NCBI GenBank assembly: GCA_035508495.1
Contig: DATJMX010000037.1
Span: 42,499-106,498, forward strand
Source of the DNA: Candidatus Binataceae bacterium
GTDB taxonomy: Bacteria > Desulfobacterota > Binatia > Binatales > Binataceae
DNA length: 64,000 nt
Reading direction: 5' to 3'
How positions within the stretch are numbered: the stretch's first letter is position 1; each line of letters starts with the position of its first letter. Positions 17,786 through 31,803 of the stretch are shown in pieces. The notes below the pieces were generated by a model. It saw nothing but the letters and a program-made list of their open reading frames with translations. It made no database searches and had not been told where the DNA came from. The position numbers and the translations under genes were made by a program.

Positions 17786-18186
17786 GCTGCCCTCCCTCGT
17801 TCACGCTTCGTACGAAACTACTGTACGAAATTGAACCGCGAGATCTTACGCATCTCCTTGAAAGGGCACGCTGGAAGCCATTAGGCCGTCCGCGGGCACA
17901 AGGAGAGGAGAGCGATGGAATTGAAGCCGACAAAGTGTGGAAGATTAGTTGCGTGGGAGCAGACGCCGTCGAGTAGACAAATATCTCGGGACAATTCCCG
18001 CGCCGTTCAAGTTGCTGGCACCTCGTACGCTTGAGGAAGCAACTCAACTTAGTCCGGAGCATGGGGCGGCGCACCGAAGCGAGCACTGGTGCCTCAAACC
18101 TGACTTATCAGTGGCTCGCTTTGATGGCTCATCGGTTTCTCTAGTAATCATTTTGTGGCTGTATTAGGCTCGGATCCAGCAGCCAG
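17786..18186. other. Intergenic region with a small ORF and a gene fragment
   Basis: These 400 bases lie between the ATPase and the lipoprotein gene. A 39-codon frame at 17915-18034 has a strong AAGGAGAGGAG ribosome site ahead of its ATG, but its sequence resembles nothing I know and it is probably the displaced start of the broken gene described next. No convincing promoter or terminator was seen. Confidence 0.4.
17949..18068 (+). pseudogene. Fragment resembling the N-terminus of a molybdenum-hydroxylase FAD subunit (CoxM/XdhB type)
   Basis: The frame reads IPAPFKLLAPRTLEEATQL and then PEHGA (about 17994-18068). This is the characteristic start of FAD-binding medium subunits of xanthine dehydrogenase/CO dehydrogenase (PAPF-x-Y-x-x-P-x-S-L-x-E-A, then L-x-EHG). 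The next expected block, the AGG(T/Q) FAD loop, is missing and the frame drifts into unrelated sequence before a stop. It has a good ribosome site and ATG 35 bases upstream but in another frame, which fits a gene start that suffered frameshift and deletion. Only about 25 residues support the assignment, so this is tentative. Confidence 0.4.
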
Positions 18187-19593
18187 TTGGCGCGAGTTAC
18201 GAGTGTGTCGCGATTGATTTCGGGAACGAAGCGAACCCTTCGGCGGTCATTGCTCGCGGCCACGTTGATGGTCCTCCTGCTCACTACTCTGGGCGGTTGC
18301 GCGCGCGTCTCCGGCTCCCACGATCCGGCCTGGATGTCACTCAACTCGCCTGGCGGCGAGGCCGCGCGCGATCGCGAGACGACGCAAGCGCAGGTGCGTC
18401 AGGATGTTGTGCGCTTCGCGTCTTCCTATTTCGCGAGCCTGACGCAGGCGTTTGATTCGGTCGAGCGCGCGGCACGGACTCCGGACGAGCGCGTGATGGT
18501 CGCCGACCCGAAGGTTAAGTATTGCAACGCCCTGATCGATATCGCGCTCGGCCCTAAGCCGGAGGCCAATCTGCTCGACATGGTGGTCCTGGCCACTCTC
18601 CTGCACGATGTGATGAAGGACTACTGGGTGCCGAAAGTGTACGGCGCCAGCGGACAACCACTGCTGGCCGCGACGGAACGGGGCAAGCAGGATATCTGGG
18701 CAATTGCCGACACGATACTCACTACGGCTCAGCAGCGGTCGCTGGCCGATCTGATCGCACGCTGGCGCGCTGACCATCCTGATCAGATTTACGTGGCCGA
18801 AGTCCGCCTGCAGAGCTTCACCAAGGAGTTCGGCACCAATGCGGTGGCGGGGCTCGAACGCAGCACTTTGTTACCGGAAGTGGCGGATGCCACCCGCTCG
18901 ATCGACGAATTTCGATTACTCAGTGAGCGCCTGCTGCTCTATTTGCAGGAGGCTCCCGCGTTGTTTCGAATGGAAGCGCAACTGGGCGAGTACCAGATCG
19001 CAGCCCAGCAGGAGACCAAGGACCTGCTCAACAGCGTTACCACCTTTAGCCAGGCTGCAGACCGCGTCGCGAATTCAGTTGAAACGATGCCTGAGAACCT
19101 CGGCGAGCAGCGCCGAGTGGCTATCGAGCAACTGATGACCGCGGTGGCCAACGAGCGTCGGCAGGCTCTCGACCAGGTTTTCGATCGCTTCAAGACTGAG
19201 GAAGCAGCGCTGTTCGCCTCGCTCAAGGCTTCCCAGCGTCCTTCGCAGGAGCTTTTGGGCGCTACCCAGGCGACGCTGGCGACGGCGTTGCAGCTGGTCA
19301 GCCAGGTCAATCACAGCCTCGATGCGTTCGATCGCCTCGCGCTTAAGATGGGCTGGGAAACACCGAATTCGCCGCCATTCCAAATCAACGACTATCAGAA
19401 GGCCGCGGAGCAGTTGGGGCAAACCGCGCGCGATCTGACTACCCTCACGCGTGAATCGCGCGCTACGCTCAGGAGCTCGATCTGGCTCGCCACGCTGGCG
19501 CTCGCAGGTCTGATTCTGTTCGCGGCAGCAATTGCGCTAACCGCCGTGCTCATCTACCGCCGCTTGACGCACCCCATCAGCTCGATCACCTAA
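18187..19593 (+). CDS. Putative lipoprotein with coiled-coil body and C-terminal membrane segment, unknown function
   Basis: A 468-residue frame beginning at TTG 18187, with an alternative GTG at 18205; neither has a strong ribosome site. The N-terminus is basic (SGTKRTLRRS), then hydrophobic, ending in a lipobox (TTLGGC, Cys near residue 38), so a lipoprotein signal peptide is likely. The body is Ala/Glu/Gln-rich and strongly helical, with coiled-coil character around residues 240-430. A hydrophobic helix (about 435-460) near the end is followed by YRRLTHPISS, which resembles the start of a HAMP region but stops there. This could be a truncated sensor-like protein. No family recognised; neighbours give no function. 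Confidence 0.6.
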   Translation: MARVTSVSRLISGTKRTLRRSLLAATLMVLLLTTLGGCARVSGSHDPAWMSLNSPGGEAARDRETTQAQVRQDVVRFASSYFASLTQAFDSVERAARTPDERVMVADPKVKYCNALIDIALGPKPEANLLDMVVLATLLHDVMKDYWVPKVYGASGQPLLAATERGKQDIWAIADTILTTAQQRSLADLIARWRADHPDQIYVAEVRLQSFTKEFGTNAVAGLERSTLLPEVADATRSIDEFRLLSERLLLYLQEAPALFRMEAQLGEYQIAAQQETKDLLNSVTTFSQAADRVANSVETMPENLGEQRRVAIEQLMTAVANERRQALDQVFDRFKTEEAALFASLKASQRPSQELLGATQATLATALQLVSQVNHSLDAFDRLALKMGWETPNSPPFQINDYQKAAEQLGQTARDLTTLTRESRATLRSSIWLATLALAGLILFAAAIALTAVLIYRRLTHPISSIT

Positions 19594-19730
19594 GGACTCA
19601 AGGCGTCCGCGTGCGGTCGTTCGACGAACGTAACCCGCGCTTTGAGAACGCGCTTGGTCCGATTTAATTGAGGACAGGTTAATCTGAAAGAGGTGGCACC
19701 TTTGTCCGACGGAACTTCGAATCCGCTAGA

Positions 19731-19898
19731 GGGTCGATCGCCCGCGAGGGGGCGCGGCGGATGCTGATGGCGGCGCTGAGGGCCGAGTCGGACGATTACG
19801 TCGAGCGCGGTGAACAGGGGCATGCCTTAGTGGTGCGAACGGACGATTCCCACCATTTGGTGAGGCAAACGCGGATGGCAAAAATCGGGTATTACTGA
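19731..19898 (+). pseudogene. IS256-family transposase N-terminal fragment
   Basis: The frame reads AREGARRMLMAALRAESDDY, then VERGEQGHALVVR, close to the IS256 family N-terminal pattern (LREGA-x-R-M-L-x-A-A-L-E-A-E-V-x-x-Y followed by G-x-x-LVVRNG). After about 45 residues it diverges and stops at 19896-19898. The catalytic DDE residues are absent and no terminal inverted repeats were recognised. It is a remnant of an insertion sequence and indicates past transposition between the lipoprotein gene and the broken secreted-protein gene. The rest of the 19594-20113 spacer holds nothing I can identify. Confidence 0.6.
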
Positions 19899-20117
19899 TT
19901 TAGATTCTGTGCGATGCCTACGAGCCTCCGATCCTATCGCGTGAACAATCGAGTTACGGAATGTGAACGATGGCGGAGCGCGCGATGCGGACGCGCAGCT
20001 GGCATTGTTGCCACGATCGGCGCTTCAGGCTTTCACATTCTGTAACCGCACCTTTCCCGCTTGAATTCCTGGGCGTGGTGATAAAGCCGCGCGAGCAAAA
20101 TTCGGGAGGGAAAATGT

Positions 20118-20716
20118 ATGAAGACGGTACTTCGAGCGGTCGGCATCGCGGTCTTTGCGATGCTCATTACGGGGACGAGTCTGGTCTCTCGCGCGCAAAC
20201 GCGCAGTGCGCGGCGCTATCATCCAACACTGTTAGTGTCCTACCGCAGGCATGGGGCGATGGCCAGTTCATCAACGCTTCGCTCGCGGCGCCCGGCAGCG
20301 AAATCGCTGGCATCGTCGGATTCTGGAAGGCGCAGTTCGTCTCCGAGGGCAGCAACGGCATTCCGGACGGCACGATCGTCGATAACCCATTTGTGCAATG
20401 GCACGGCGACGGCACAGAGATCATGAATTCGACACGCCCGCCGGTGACCCAGAGTTTTTGCATGGGTGTATGGCGCCAGACTGGCATATTCACCTACCAG
20501 CTGAATCACTTCGCGCTATCTTTCGACACCAGCAACAATTTTGTCGGTCCGGCCCAAATCCGCGAGAACGTCACGCTGGACAGGAAAGGCAACTCGTACG
20601 CCGGGACCTTTACCATCGACCAATATGATCCGGATGGAAACCTGCTCGCGGAAGTGAAGGGAAATGTCAGCGCGACCCGCATCACCGTCAACACAACCAT
20701 CAAACAGGTGCTCTGA
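20118..20716 (+). pseudogene. Secreted protein gene split by a frameshift after the signal peptide
   Basis: A ribosome site (GGGAGGG) precedes ATG 20118, which starts a convincing signal peptide (MKTVLRAVGIAVFAMLITG, cleavage near VSRAQ). The mature domain is in another frame: from about 20195 onward the second frame reads GSEIAGIVGFWKAQF near its start, then QWHGDGTEIMNS, then FTIDQYDPDGNLL, ending at 20716. An intact gene would join them with one base added or lost in the GC-rich stretch near 20190-20225. Another ATG at 20114 opens the second frame directly, overlapping the first, but that version lacks a signal peptide. The domain is a small secreted beta-rich protein of unknown function. 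Could be a true pseudogene, a sequencing error, or phase variation. Confidence 0.65.
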
Positions 20717-20744
20717 CCGCGATGATACAGCTTTGACCTTGCGC

Positions 20745-20768
20745 CGCGCCGGAGACCTCTCCGGCGCG
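20745..20768. terminator. GC-rich perfect hairpin after the secreted-protein gene
   Basis: An 11-base inverted repeat (CGCGCCGGAGA paired with TCTCCGGCGCG) with a two-base loop starts 28 bases after the stop at 20716. There is no T-tract after it (TATCTCATCC), so it is either a weak intrinsic terminator or a transcript-stabilising hairpin. Confidence 0.5.
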
Positions 20769-21476
20769 TATCTCATCCTTCAACGGAAACGCTCGTTGGT
20801 ATCCGTTCGTGGCCGTCTTGTTCGCGAATTTCAGTACCCGCCACGCTAAATCGCGCGATTCATCTCGGAATTCGTTTCGTGCATGCTCGCGGACGTCGGT
20901 CTCGACGTGGTTCGCGGAGCCCGCCTTAGTCAGGGATTCATCAACCGGCGGCGGCCGTGGCGAAAGGTCTGTTTCTCGAGTTCCCGGGCGTCGAGAACCA
21001 TTCCCTTCCTCGAAGCACGTAGCCAGCGGCGCCAAAGCAGTCGGATCAGAACGTGGCGACAACGTCTATCGACCAAGGAGTTTCTTGAGCGTCGTACAGA
21101 CACTCTTCGACCATGTAGCAGCGCGCACGCTCTTTCTCGTCTCTGCTGCCGAGACCGTGTTCTCGTGCCAGGTGACGGCGATCCGCCCGTGGTCCAAATT
21201 CCGCCTCAGTGCCGTCATCGTGGCATCGCGAGTGCGATGTTCACTCGCGCGGCGGAGTTCATGAGGAGCGAGCTCAGAGTCGAATCGCGACTTCGCGTAA
21301 ACCGGCGACACTTCATGACGTGGCCGCCGGGCCCGGTCGATATGCTCGGTTTGCCGTGGTGGGTTGAGAGGGGATTCGAGTTGTGATTTCACGTCGATGA
21401 GTCGGCTCGCGATTGGATATCTTGAACGGTCGATGCGCGGCGCGCCGAAGTGAGCGTGGGGTCTTCGCGCTGAATA
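20769..21476. other. Long spacer with a possible decayed acetyltransferase
   Basis: About 700 bases without a credible intact gene. Overlapping arginine-rich frames (for example 20883-21386 on the plus strand) have shadow-like composition. The last 60 codons of that frame include HRGIASAMFTRAAEFMR and end WWVERGFEL, which loosely recalls the acetyl-CoA-binding helix and C-terminus of GNAT enzymes, so a decayed GNAT gene is possible but weakly supported. Confidence 0.3.
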
Positions 21477-27314
<5,838 letters not shown>

Positions 27315-27597
27315 CTCGAGGCCCTTTCGAGTTAGGAAAACTCCGTTAGTCGCCGATTAGCACAAACCTCAAGATTGTTGCGACCCTCGGTCCGAGCGGT
27401 TCCGGCCCATTCCGCAGAGGGGCGGCGCTCGGTAGTCAGAGACTGGATAAAATCGTGTGACGGTCCATGGCAGGAAAATTTTGTCCACTTCGAGTTTAAG
27501 CGACCATTCATCCCGATCCCGATTTGATCCGGGAGCAATTCTCCATACATTAGATCGAGGACCGCATTCGTCGAAGAGGCTTCGCGGAGAGGGGCGC

Positions 27598-28653
27598 GTG
27601 CTGAATTTCGAACCCGGTGATCGACTGCGTGCCGAAGCAGATCGTATCGCGGAAGCAACTGTCGCCCGCGATTACGCGCGGCGCCCGTTGTTGCTCGAGC
27701 GTTACGGCGACAAGGGCCGCAGCAAATATCGAGAAGATATCCTGTACAATATCACGGCGCTCTCCTCCGCTGTCGACGCGGACGACGTGGCGATGTTCTT
27801 GCGCTACGTCGGCTGGCTGAAGATCCTCCTGACCCATCGCGGTGTCGCCGTGGACGACATCATCGAAAGCCTGCGCTGCATGACGTTTGCGCTGCGCGAC
27901 GATGCCATTGGCGATCATGAGGTCGCGGCGTCGTACCTCGACGATGCGGTGGCGCGGTTCGTTTCGATGCCGGATCAAGTTGAGAGCTTTATCGGACTGA
28001 GCGAAGAGGATGGTATCGCGAGGCGATGCCTGGAAGCGCTCATCCGGCTCGACGCACCCGCGGCGCGCGAGACCTTGGAAAATGCGATGGCGGCGGGCTT
28101 GCCGCTGGGCCGGATTTATACGCGGGTCTTTCCGCCCCTGATGCGCGAGATCGGCCGCCTGTGGCAGATCAACGAGATCAGCGTCGCCCATGAGCATTAT
28201 TGCAGCACGGCGGTACAGACGATTCTGGCCGGTTTCTACGGCCGGCTGTTTCCCGCCACGGTCCCAACCGGGTGCTCGATACTGGTCGCGTGCGTTGAAG
28301 GCGAGCAACACGAACTCGGGGCGCGCACGATCGCGGACGTTTTCGAGCTCAACGGATGGCAGACGAGCTTCCTCGGCGCCAACCTGCCCGCCCGCGAGCT
28401 GGTCAGGCTGATAGCGCGGCTGCGCCGTACTCCGGACCTGATCGCGCTTTCGGCAACGATGCCGTCGCAGGTCGTCCGCCTGGCGTCAACGATCGCGGCG
28501 ATCCGCGACGGCTCGAATATCCCAATCATTGTCGGCGGTTATCTTTTCCACGCAAGCGCCGATCTGGCCGAAAAACTCAGCGCTGACGGATGCGCGGATG
28601 ACGCCGACGCCGCGCTCTCAATCGCCAACGACCTCGTCGCACCGCCCGCGTAA
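27598..28653 (+). CDS. Stand-alone cobalamin-binding protein with W-x9-EH cap motif (candidate B12 photoreceptor/sensor)
   Basis: From GTG 27598 (GGAGAGG just upstream) the product is 351 residues; the upstream frame to 27457 lacks support. The N-terminal 140 residues are an acidic helical domain I do not recognise. About residues 150-225 form a four-helix B12 cap containing W-QINEISVAH-EH, an exact W-x9-EH spacing as in CarH/LitR photoreceptors. The Rossmann B12-binding domain follows (about 230-345), with EQHELG in the D-x-H-x-x-G cofactor-His position and IIVGGYLF in the C-terminal loop region. There is no MerR HTH, so output must be through a partner. It lies between the giant sigma-54 activator and an ABM protein/histidine kinase pair. 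Light or redox sensing by adenosylcobalamin is inference from the motif. Confidence 0.85.
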   Translation: MLNFEPGDRLRAEADRIAEATVARDYARRPLLLERYGDKGRSKYREDILYNITALSSAVDADDVAMFLRYVGWLKILLTHRGVAVDDIIESLRCMTFALRDDAIGDHEVAASYLDDAVARFVSMPDQVESFIGLSEEDGIARRCLEALIRLDAPAARETLENAMAAGLPLGRIYTRVFPPLMREIGRLWQINEISVAHEHYCSTAVQTILAGFYGRLFPATVPTGCSILVACVEGEQHELGARTIADVFELNGWQTSFLGANLPARELVRLIARLRRTPDLIALSATMPSQVVRLASTIAAIRDGSNIPIIVGGYLFHASADLAEKLSADGCADDADAALSIANDLVAPPA

Positions 28654-28681
28654 TCCCTTGAACTCAGCGCAATCAATAGCC

Positions 28682-28954
28682 GTGGCAATCTCCCGCTTCA
28701 GCGTTCCCCGAACGGCCGCGGGTGATATCGAGGCGCGTTTCGTGCGGCGCCCGCGGCTGGTCGATAAGCATCAAGGATTTCTTGGCTGCGAAGTTCTCAA
28801 GACCGGCAGCGATCCGGTGACCTTTGTTCTGATCACCCGATGGGAGAGCCGCGCCAAGCTGAAAGCCTACCTGCAATCGGCCGACTTCAGGTCAGTCCAC
28901 GCAGGCGCTGACGAGGGAGCGGATTTCCGGATTTACGATCTCGTCGCGCGATGA
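28682..28954 (+). CDS. Antibiotic-biosynthesis-monooxygenase (ABM) fold protein
   Basis: A 90-residue protein beginning VAISRFSV, with the ABM-type dimeric alpha-beta barrel pattern: KHQGFLGCEVL, then TFVLITRWESRAKLKAYLQS. Members are cofactor-free monooxygenases, heme-degrading enzymes, or small regulators, and the sequence does not decide. The start is uncertain: GTG 28682 gives the expected domain length but has no good ribosome site; TTG 28658 is possible. The frame extends back to 28529 inside the cobalamin gene, but that part is not homologous. It follows the cobalamin gene by 28 bases, so cotranscription is likely. It converges with the histidine kinase gene three bases away. Confidence 0.7.
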   Translation: MAISRFSVPRTAAGDIEARFVRRPRLVDKHQGFLGCEVLKTGSDPVTFVLITRWESRAKLKAYLQSADFRSVHAGADEGADFRIYDLVAR

Positions 28955-28957
28955 CTT

Positions 28958-29815
28958 TCATCGCGGCGGAATCGGCAGCACCACATAGAAGGTTGACCCG
29001 CGCCCCAATGCGCTCTCGACTCGCACGCGGCCGCCGTGAGCCGCGACGATCCTCCGCACAATCGCAAGCCCGAGTCCGGTGCTCTTCTCGTTGGCGGTGC
29101 TCCTGGTGCTGGTGCGCGAATAGGGCTTGAACAATTGCTCAAGCTCGTCGGCCCGGATTCCCTGTCCCTCGTCGGCGATCGCGATCGTCACTTCGGCCGC
29201 GTCACATCGCAAGGACACGGTGATCGTCGTTCCGGCGTGAGAAAACTTCAAGGCGTTGCTGATAAGATTGCTCAGCACCTGCTGCATACGTCTTGAGTCG
29301 AGATTAAGTGTGGGAGGTGTTCTCTCGCTTTCGAAGCGCAGCTTGATACCCTTCTTGCTGGCAAGGAGCGTGTTGAACTCCAGGCCTTGCCGGATCAGCT
29401 CGGCGACATCGACGGGCGCCAGTTGGAGGTCGAGCCGGCCCGCGTCAATTTTCGAATAGTCGAGGATGTCGTCGATCAGGGCCTGCATCTGCCCGGCTGC
29501 GCTAGTGACCCTCGCGAGCAGATCGCGGTTCTGCGCGCTCAACGAGTCAGCCAATTCTTCGCTGAGTAGATCCAGTACGCCGACGATGACGCTGAGCGGA
29601 TTGCGCAAGTCATGCGCCGCCATCCCCAACAGCTGATTCTTCTCTCGGATAGCGGCGTCGAGTTCCGCGTTGCGGCGTGCCAACTCGCGTTGAACGTTGG
29701 CCAGTTCGCTGTTCAGCCCGGCGAGCGCCTGGAGCACGCGCGCGTCGTCGGGCGGGTCAATGCCTTCGTCGCCGCTGTGCGCGCCTACTCTTCCGGATTG
29801 TCGCTTGTCAGCCAA
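28958..29815 (-). CDS. Soluble sensor histidine kinase (HisKA-HATPase)
   Basis: TTG 29815 (GGGGAG five bases upstream) gives 285 residues; the frame continues to 29995 but that extension has no kinase homology. A short coiled-coil N-terminus (LAGLNSELANVQRELARRN) leads into the HisKA box MAAHDLRNPLSVI (phosphoacceptor His near residue 60). The HATPase domain follows with N box SNLISNALKF, G1 ADEGQGI and G2 KSTGLGLAIV. There are no transmembrane or sensory domains, so it must sense through a partner, plausibly the cobalamin protein nearby. No response regulator is encoded adjacent. It is convergent with the ABM gene. Confidence 0.88.
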   Translation of the reverse strand: MADKRQSGRVGAHSGDEGIDPPDDARVLQALAGLNSELANVQRELARRNAELDAAIREKNQLLGMAAHDLRNPLSVIVGVLDLLSEELADSLSAQNRDLLARVTSAAGQMQALIDDILDYSKIDAGRLDLQLAPVDVAELIRQGLEFNTLLASKKGIKLRFESERTPPTLNLDSRRMQQVLSNLISNALKFSHAGTTITVSLRCDAAEVTIAIADEGQGIRADELEQLFKPYSRTSTRSTANEKSTGLGLAIVRRIVAAHGGRVRVESALGRGSTFYVVLPIPPR

Positions 29816-30010
29816 GAAAGCTCCCCGTTTGCTTGCCCAAGCAATTATGATGACGCATTTCCAGGCTGGGTTCGAGGCGTCGTCTTCACTAGAAACCTGT
29901 TGTCTTCGCTGGCATGGCGCGGTGTACAGCGCGCCTGTCCTTTGTAGCTGACCCTCTCGGCTGCCGCTGGCATCACCGTGAACACGCCGCCGCAAGCTGG
30001 AGTCTCATCG

Positions 30011-30604
30011 TTAAGCGCCATTGTCGATGCGCACTATGACGTGCACGACGCCCGAATCGTATTCGCTGTGGGTTTTGAATCCGCTGGCCGCCAGTACATT
30101 GAGCATGTGGACATTGTCAGCCATCACGTTGGCCTCGAACTCAACTATTCCTTGATGACGAGCTATGCGGCTCAGATGCGATAGCAACAGGGGCGCGATA
30201 CCGTGCCGCTGGAGTTGATCGACGACTGAAAGTGCTACTTCCGCCCGACGATCCGAGGTCCGGATATAGCGTCCGACTCCTTCAATATGCTCGCGACCGT
30301 CCTCGGTGAGAGTAGCCACTAATCCGACATGCTGGGCGAAATCCAGCTCAGTAAACTTCCTCAAGTCCTCCTCGCTCAGGTTGCGCTTGAAAGACATAAA
30401 GCGATGATAAATGGATTCCGGGCTCAGCCCGCGCGCATGCTCGGCGAGCCGTTCCTTGTCATCGGGGCGGATCGCTCGAATAAGGATCGATGTTCCGTCA
30501 TGCAGCCTTTCTGTCGCGCTGAACCTGGAGGCGGCGACGCTTGTATCGAGCGCTGCGTCGTCTTGCGCAAGGGATCGTTGCGCGTCCTTTTCGTTGTCGG
30601 TCAT
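30011..30604 (-). CDS. GNAT-family N-acetyltransferase
   Basis: A 197-residue protein. After an acidic N-terminus of about 30 residues it reads DGTSILIRAIRPDDKERL, ESIYHRFMSFKR and EVALSVVDQLQRHGIAPLLL, a pattern seen in the GNAT domain of Pat-like protein acetyltransferases (usually following or replacing an acyl-CoA synthetase-like domain). The acetyl-CoA loop here (QLQRHGIA, canonical Q/R-x-x-G-x-G/A) is present. It could acetylate a metabolic enzyme lysine; substrate unknown. Start ATG 30604 has AGGGG near. It is a monocistronic gene, divergent from the ABC operon. Confidence 0.8.
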   Translation of the reverse strand: MTDNEKDAQRSLAQDDAALDTSVAASRFSATERLHDGTSILIRAIRPDDKERLAEHARGLSPESIYHRFMSFKRNLSEEDLRKFTELDFAQHVGLVATLTEDGREHIEGVGRYIRTSDRRAEVALSVVDQLQRHGIAPLLLSHLSRIARHQGIVEFEANVMADNVHMLNVLAASGFKTHSEYDSGVVHVIVRIDNGA

Positions 30605-30783
30605 CTATCGGCCCCTGGCGGTGACCTGGCGAATTCCAGGTCTGTCTATTTTTCCCATGCAGAGCAAGTGCATATGGCGCGATCTGGAGAATATTTCTCG
30701 TAACTATAGCCTGACGACCGGCATCTATGTCTCGGATCGCCGCAGTGTAGCCCCGCGGCGGACAGCACTTAGGTTAGACAGGA

Positions 30784-31803
30784 ATGTATCGATCGTCATC
30801 ATCCGCGTATCGCAATCCCGAACCCGATCGCGGCGAAAAACGCCCGCTGGTTTCGCTAACGACCTCTCACGGACGCGAAAGCGTCGCTCTGCGCGTCGAG
30901 GGGCTAAGCAAAGTCTACGGCTCGATCGATGCCGTAGCGGGAGTGAGCTTCGACATTCGTCAAGGTGAGGTCTTTGGGCTGTTGGGACTGAATGGGGCCG
31001 GAAAGACCACGTTGATTTCGATGCTGGCGACGGAGAAACGACCGTCCGCGGGCGATGCGCAACTGCTGGACCGAAGTATCCGCGATGAGCGCCGCGCGGT
31101 GCGCCAGATGATTGGTGTGGCGCCGCAGGAAATTGCGCTCTATCCGAATCTAACCGCAGCTGAGAATCTCCACTTCTTCGGCCGCATCTACGGCGTGAGT
31201 CGCATCGAGCTGGCGATCCGTATTGATGAGCTGCTTTGCCTGATCGGACTCCACGATCGTCGCGACGATCAAGTTGCTACGTACTCCGGCGGAATGAAAC
31301 GGCGGCTGAACCTTGCAGTTGCCCTGATACATCGGCCGAAACTCATTCTGCTGGATGAACCGACGGCCGGCGTCGACCCGCAATCCCGCGAAGAAATCCT
31401 GACGATCGTGCGGAGGCTGCGCCACGACGGCAATGCGATTCTTTATACGACCCACTACATGGAAGAGGCCGAGGGCCTTTGCGATCGACTGGCGATCCTC
31501 AATCGAGGAAAACTCGTGGCGCTCGGTACGATGGACACGTTGCTGGCCGGCCTTGATTTTTCCGAAGTGATCGAATTGAGCGGCCCGGACAGTCGAGTCG
31601 ATGCCGCGATTCGGGCGATGGCCGGCGGATGCCGGGTTGAACGGCACGACGGGCTCGTGCGTTTTTTTGTTAAACGCGCAACAGACTATCTGGGTCCGCT
31701 GCAAAAGCTCGTCAGCCGCGATAGATCGATTCGCCTCAAGATTACGCCGGTCAGTCTCGAGGATATCTTCATGCAACTAACGGGCAGCGAGGTTCCCGCA
31801 TGA
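30784..31803 (+). CDS. ABC transporter ATP-binding protein (ABC-2/DRA-type)
   Basis: A 339-residue ATPase: Walker A GLNGAGKTT (near residue 72), Q loop, signature YSGGMKRRL (near 168), Walker B LILLDEP, H loop TTHYM, and the C-terminal ending LEDIFMQLTG typical of drug-resistance-type ABC-2 exporter ATPases. The first 30 residues are a charged, non-conserved extension. It is the first gene of a tight operon: its stop overlaps the MlaC start (ATGA at 31800-31803). It would energise the ABC-2 permease encoded two genes on. An upstream AGG sits close to the start. By sequence class it is an exporter ATPase, not MlaF. Confidence 0.93.
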   Translation: MYRSSSSAYRNPEPDRGEKRPLVSLTTSHGRESVALRVEGLSKVYGSIDAVAGVSFDIRQGEVFGLLGLNGAGKTTLISMLATEKRPSAGDAQLLDRSIRDERRAVRQMIGVAPQEIALYPNLTAAENLHFFGRIYGVSRIELAIRIDELLCLIGLHDRRDDQVATYSGGMKRRLNLAVALIHRPKLILLDEPTAGVDPQSREEILTIVRRLRHDGNAILYTTHYMEEAEGLCDRLAILNRGKLVALGTMDTLLAGLDFSEVIELSGPDSRVDAAIRAMAGGCRVERHDGLVRFFVKRATDYLGPLQKLVSRDRSIRLKITPVSLEDIFMQLTGSEVPA

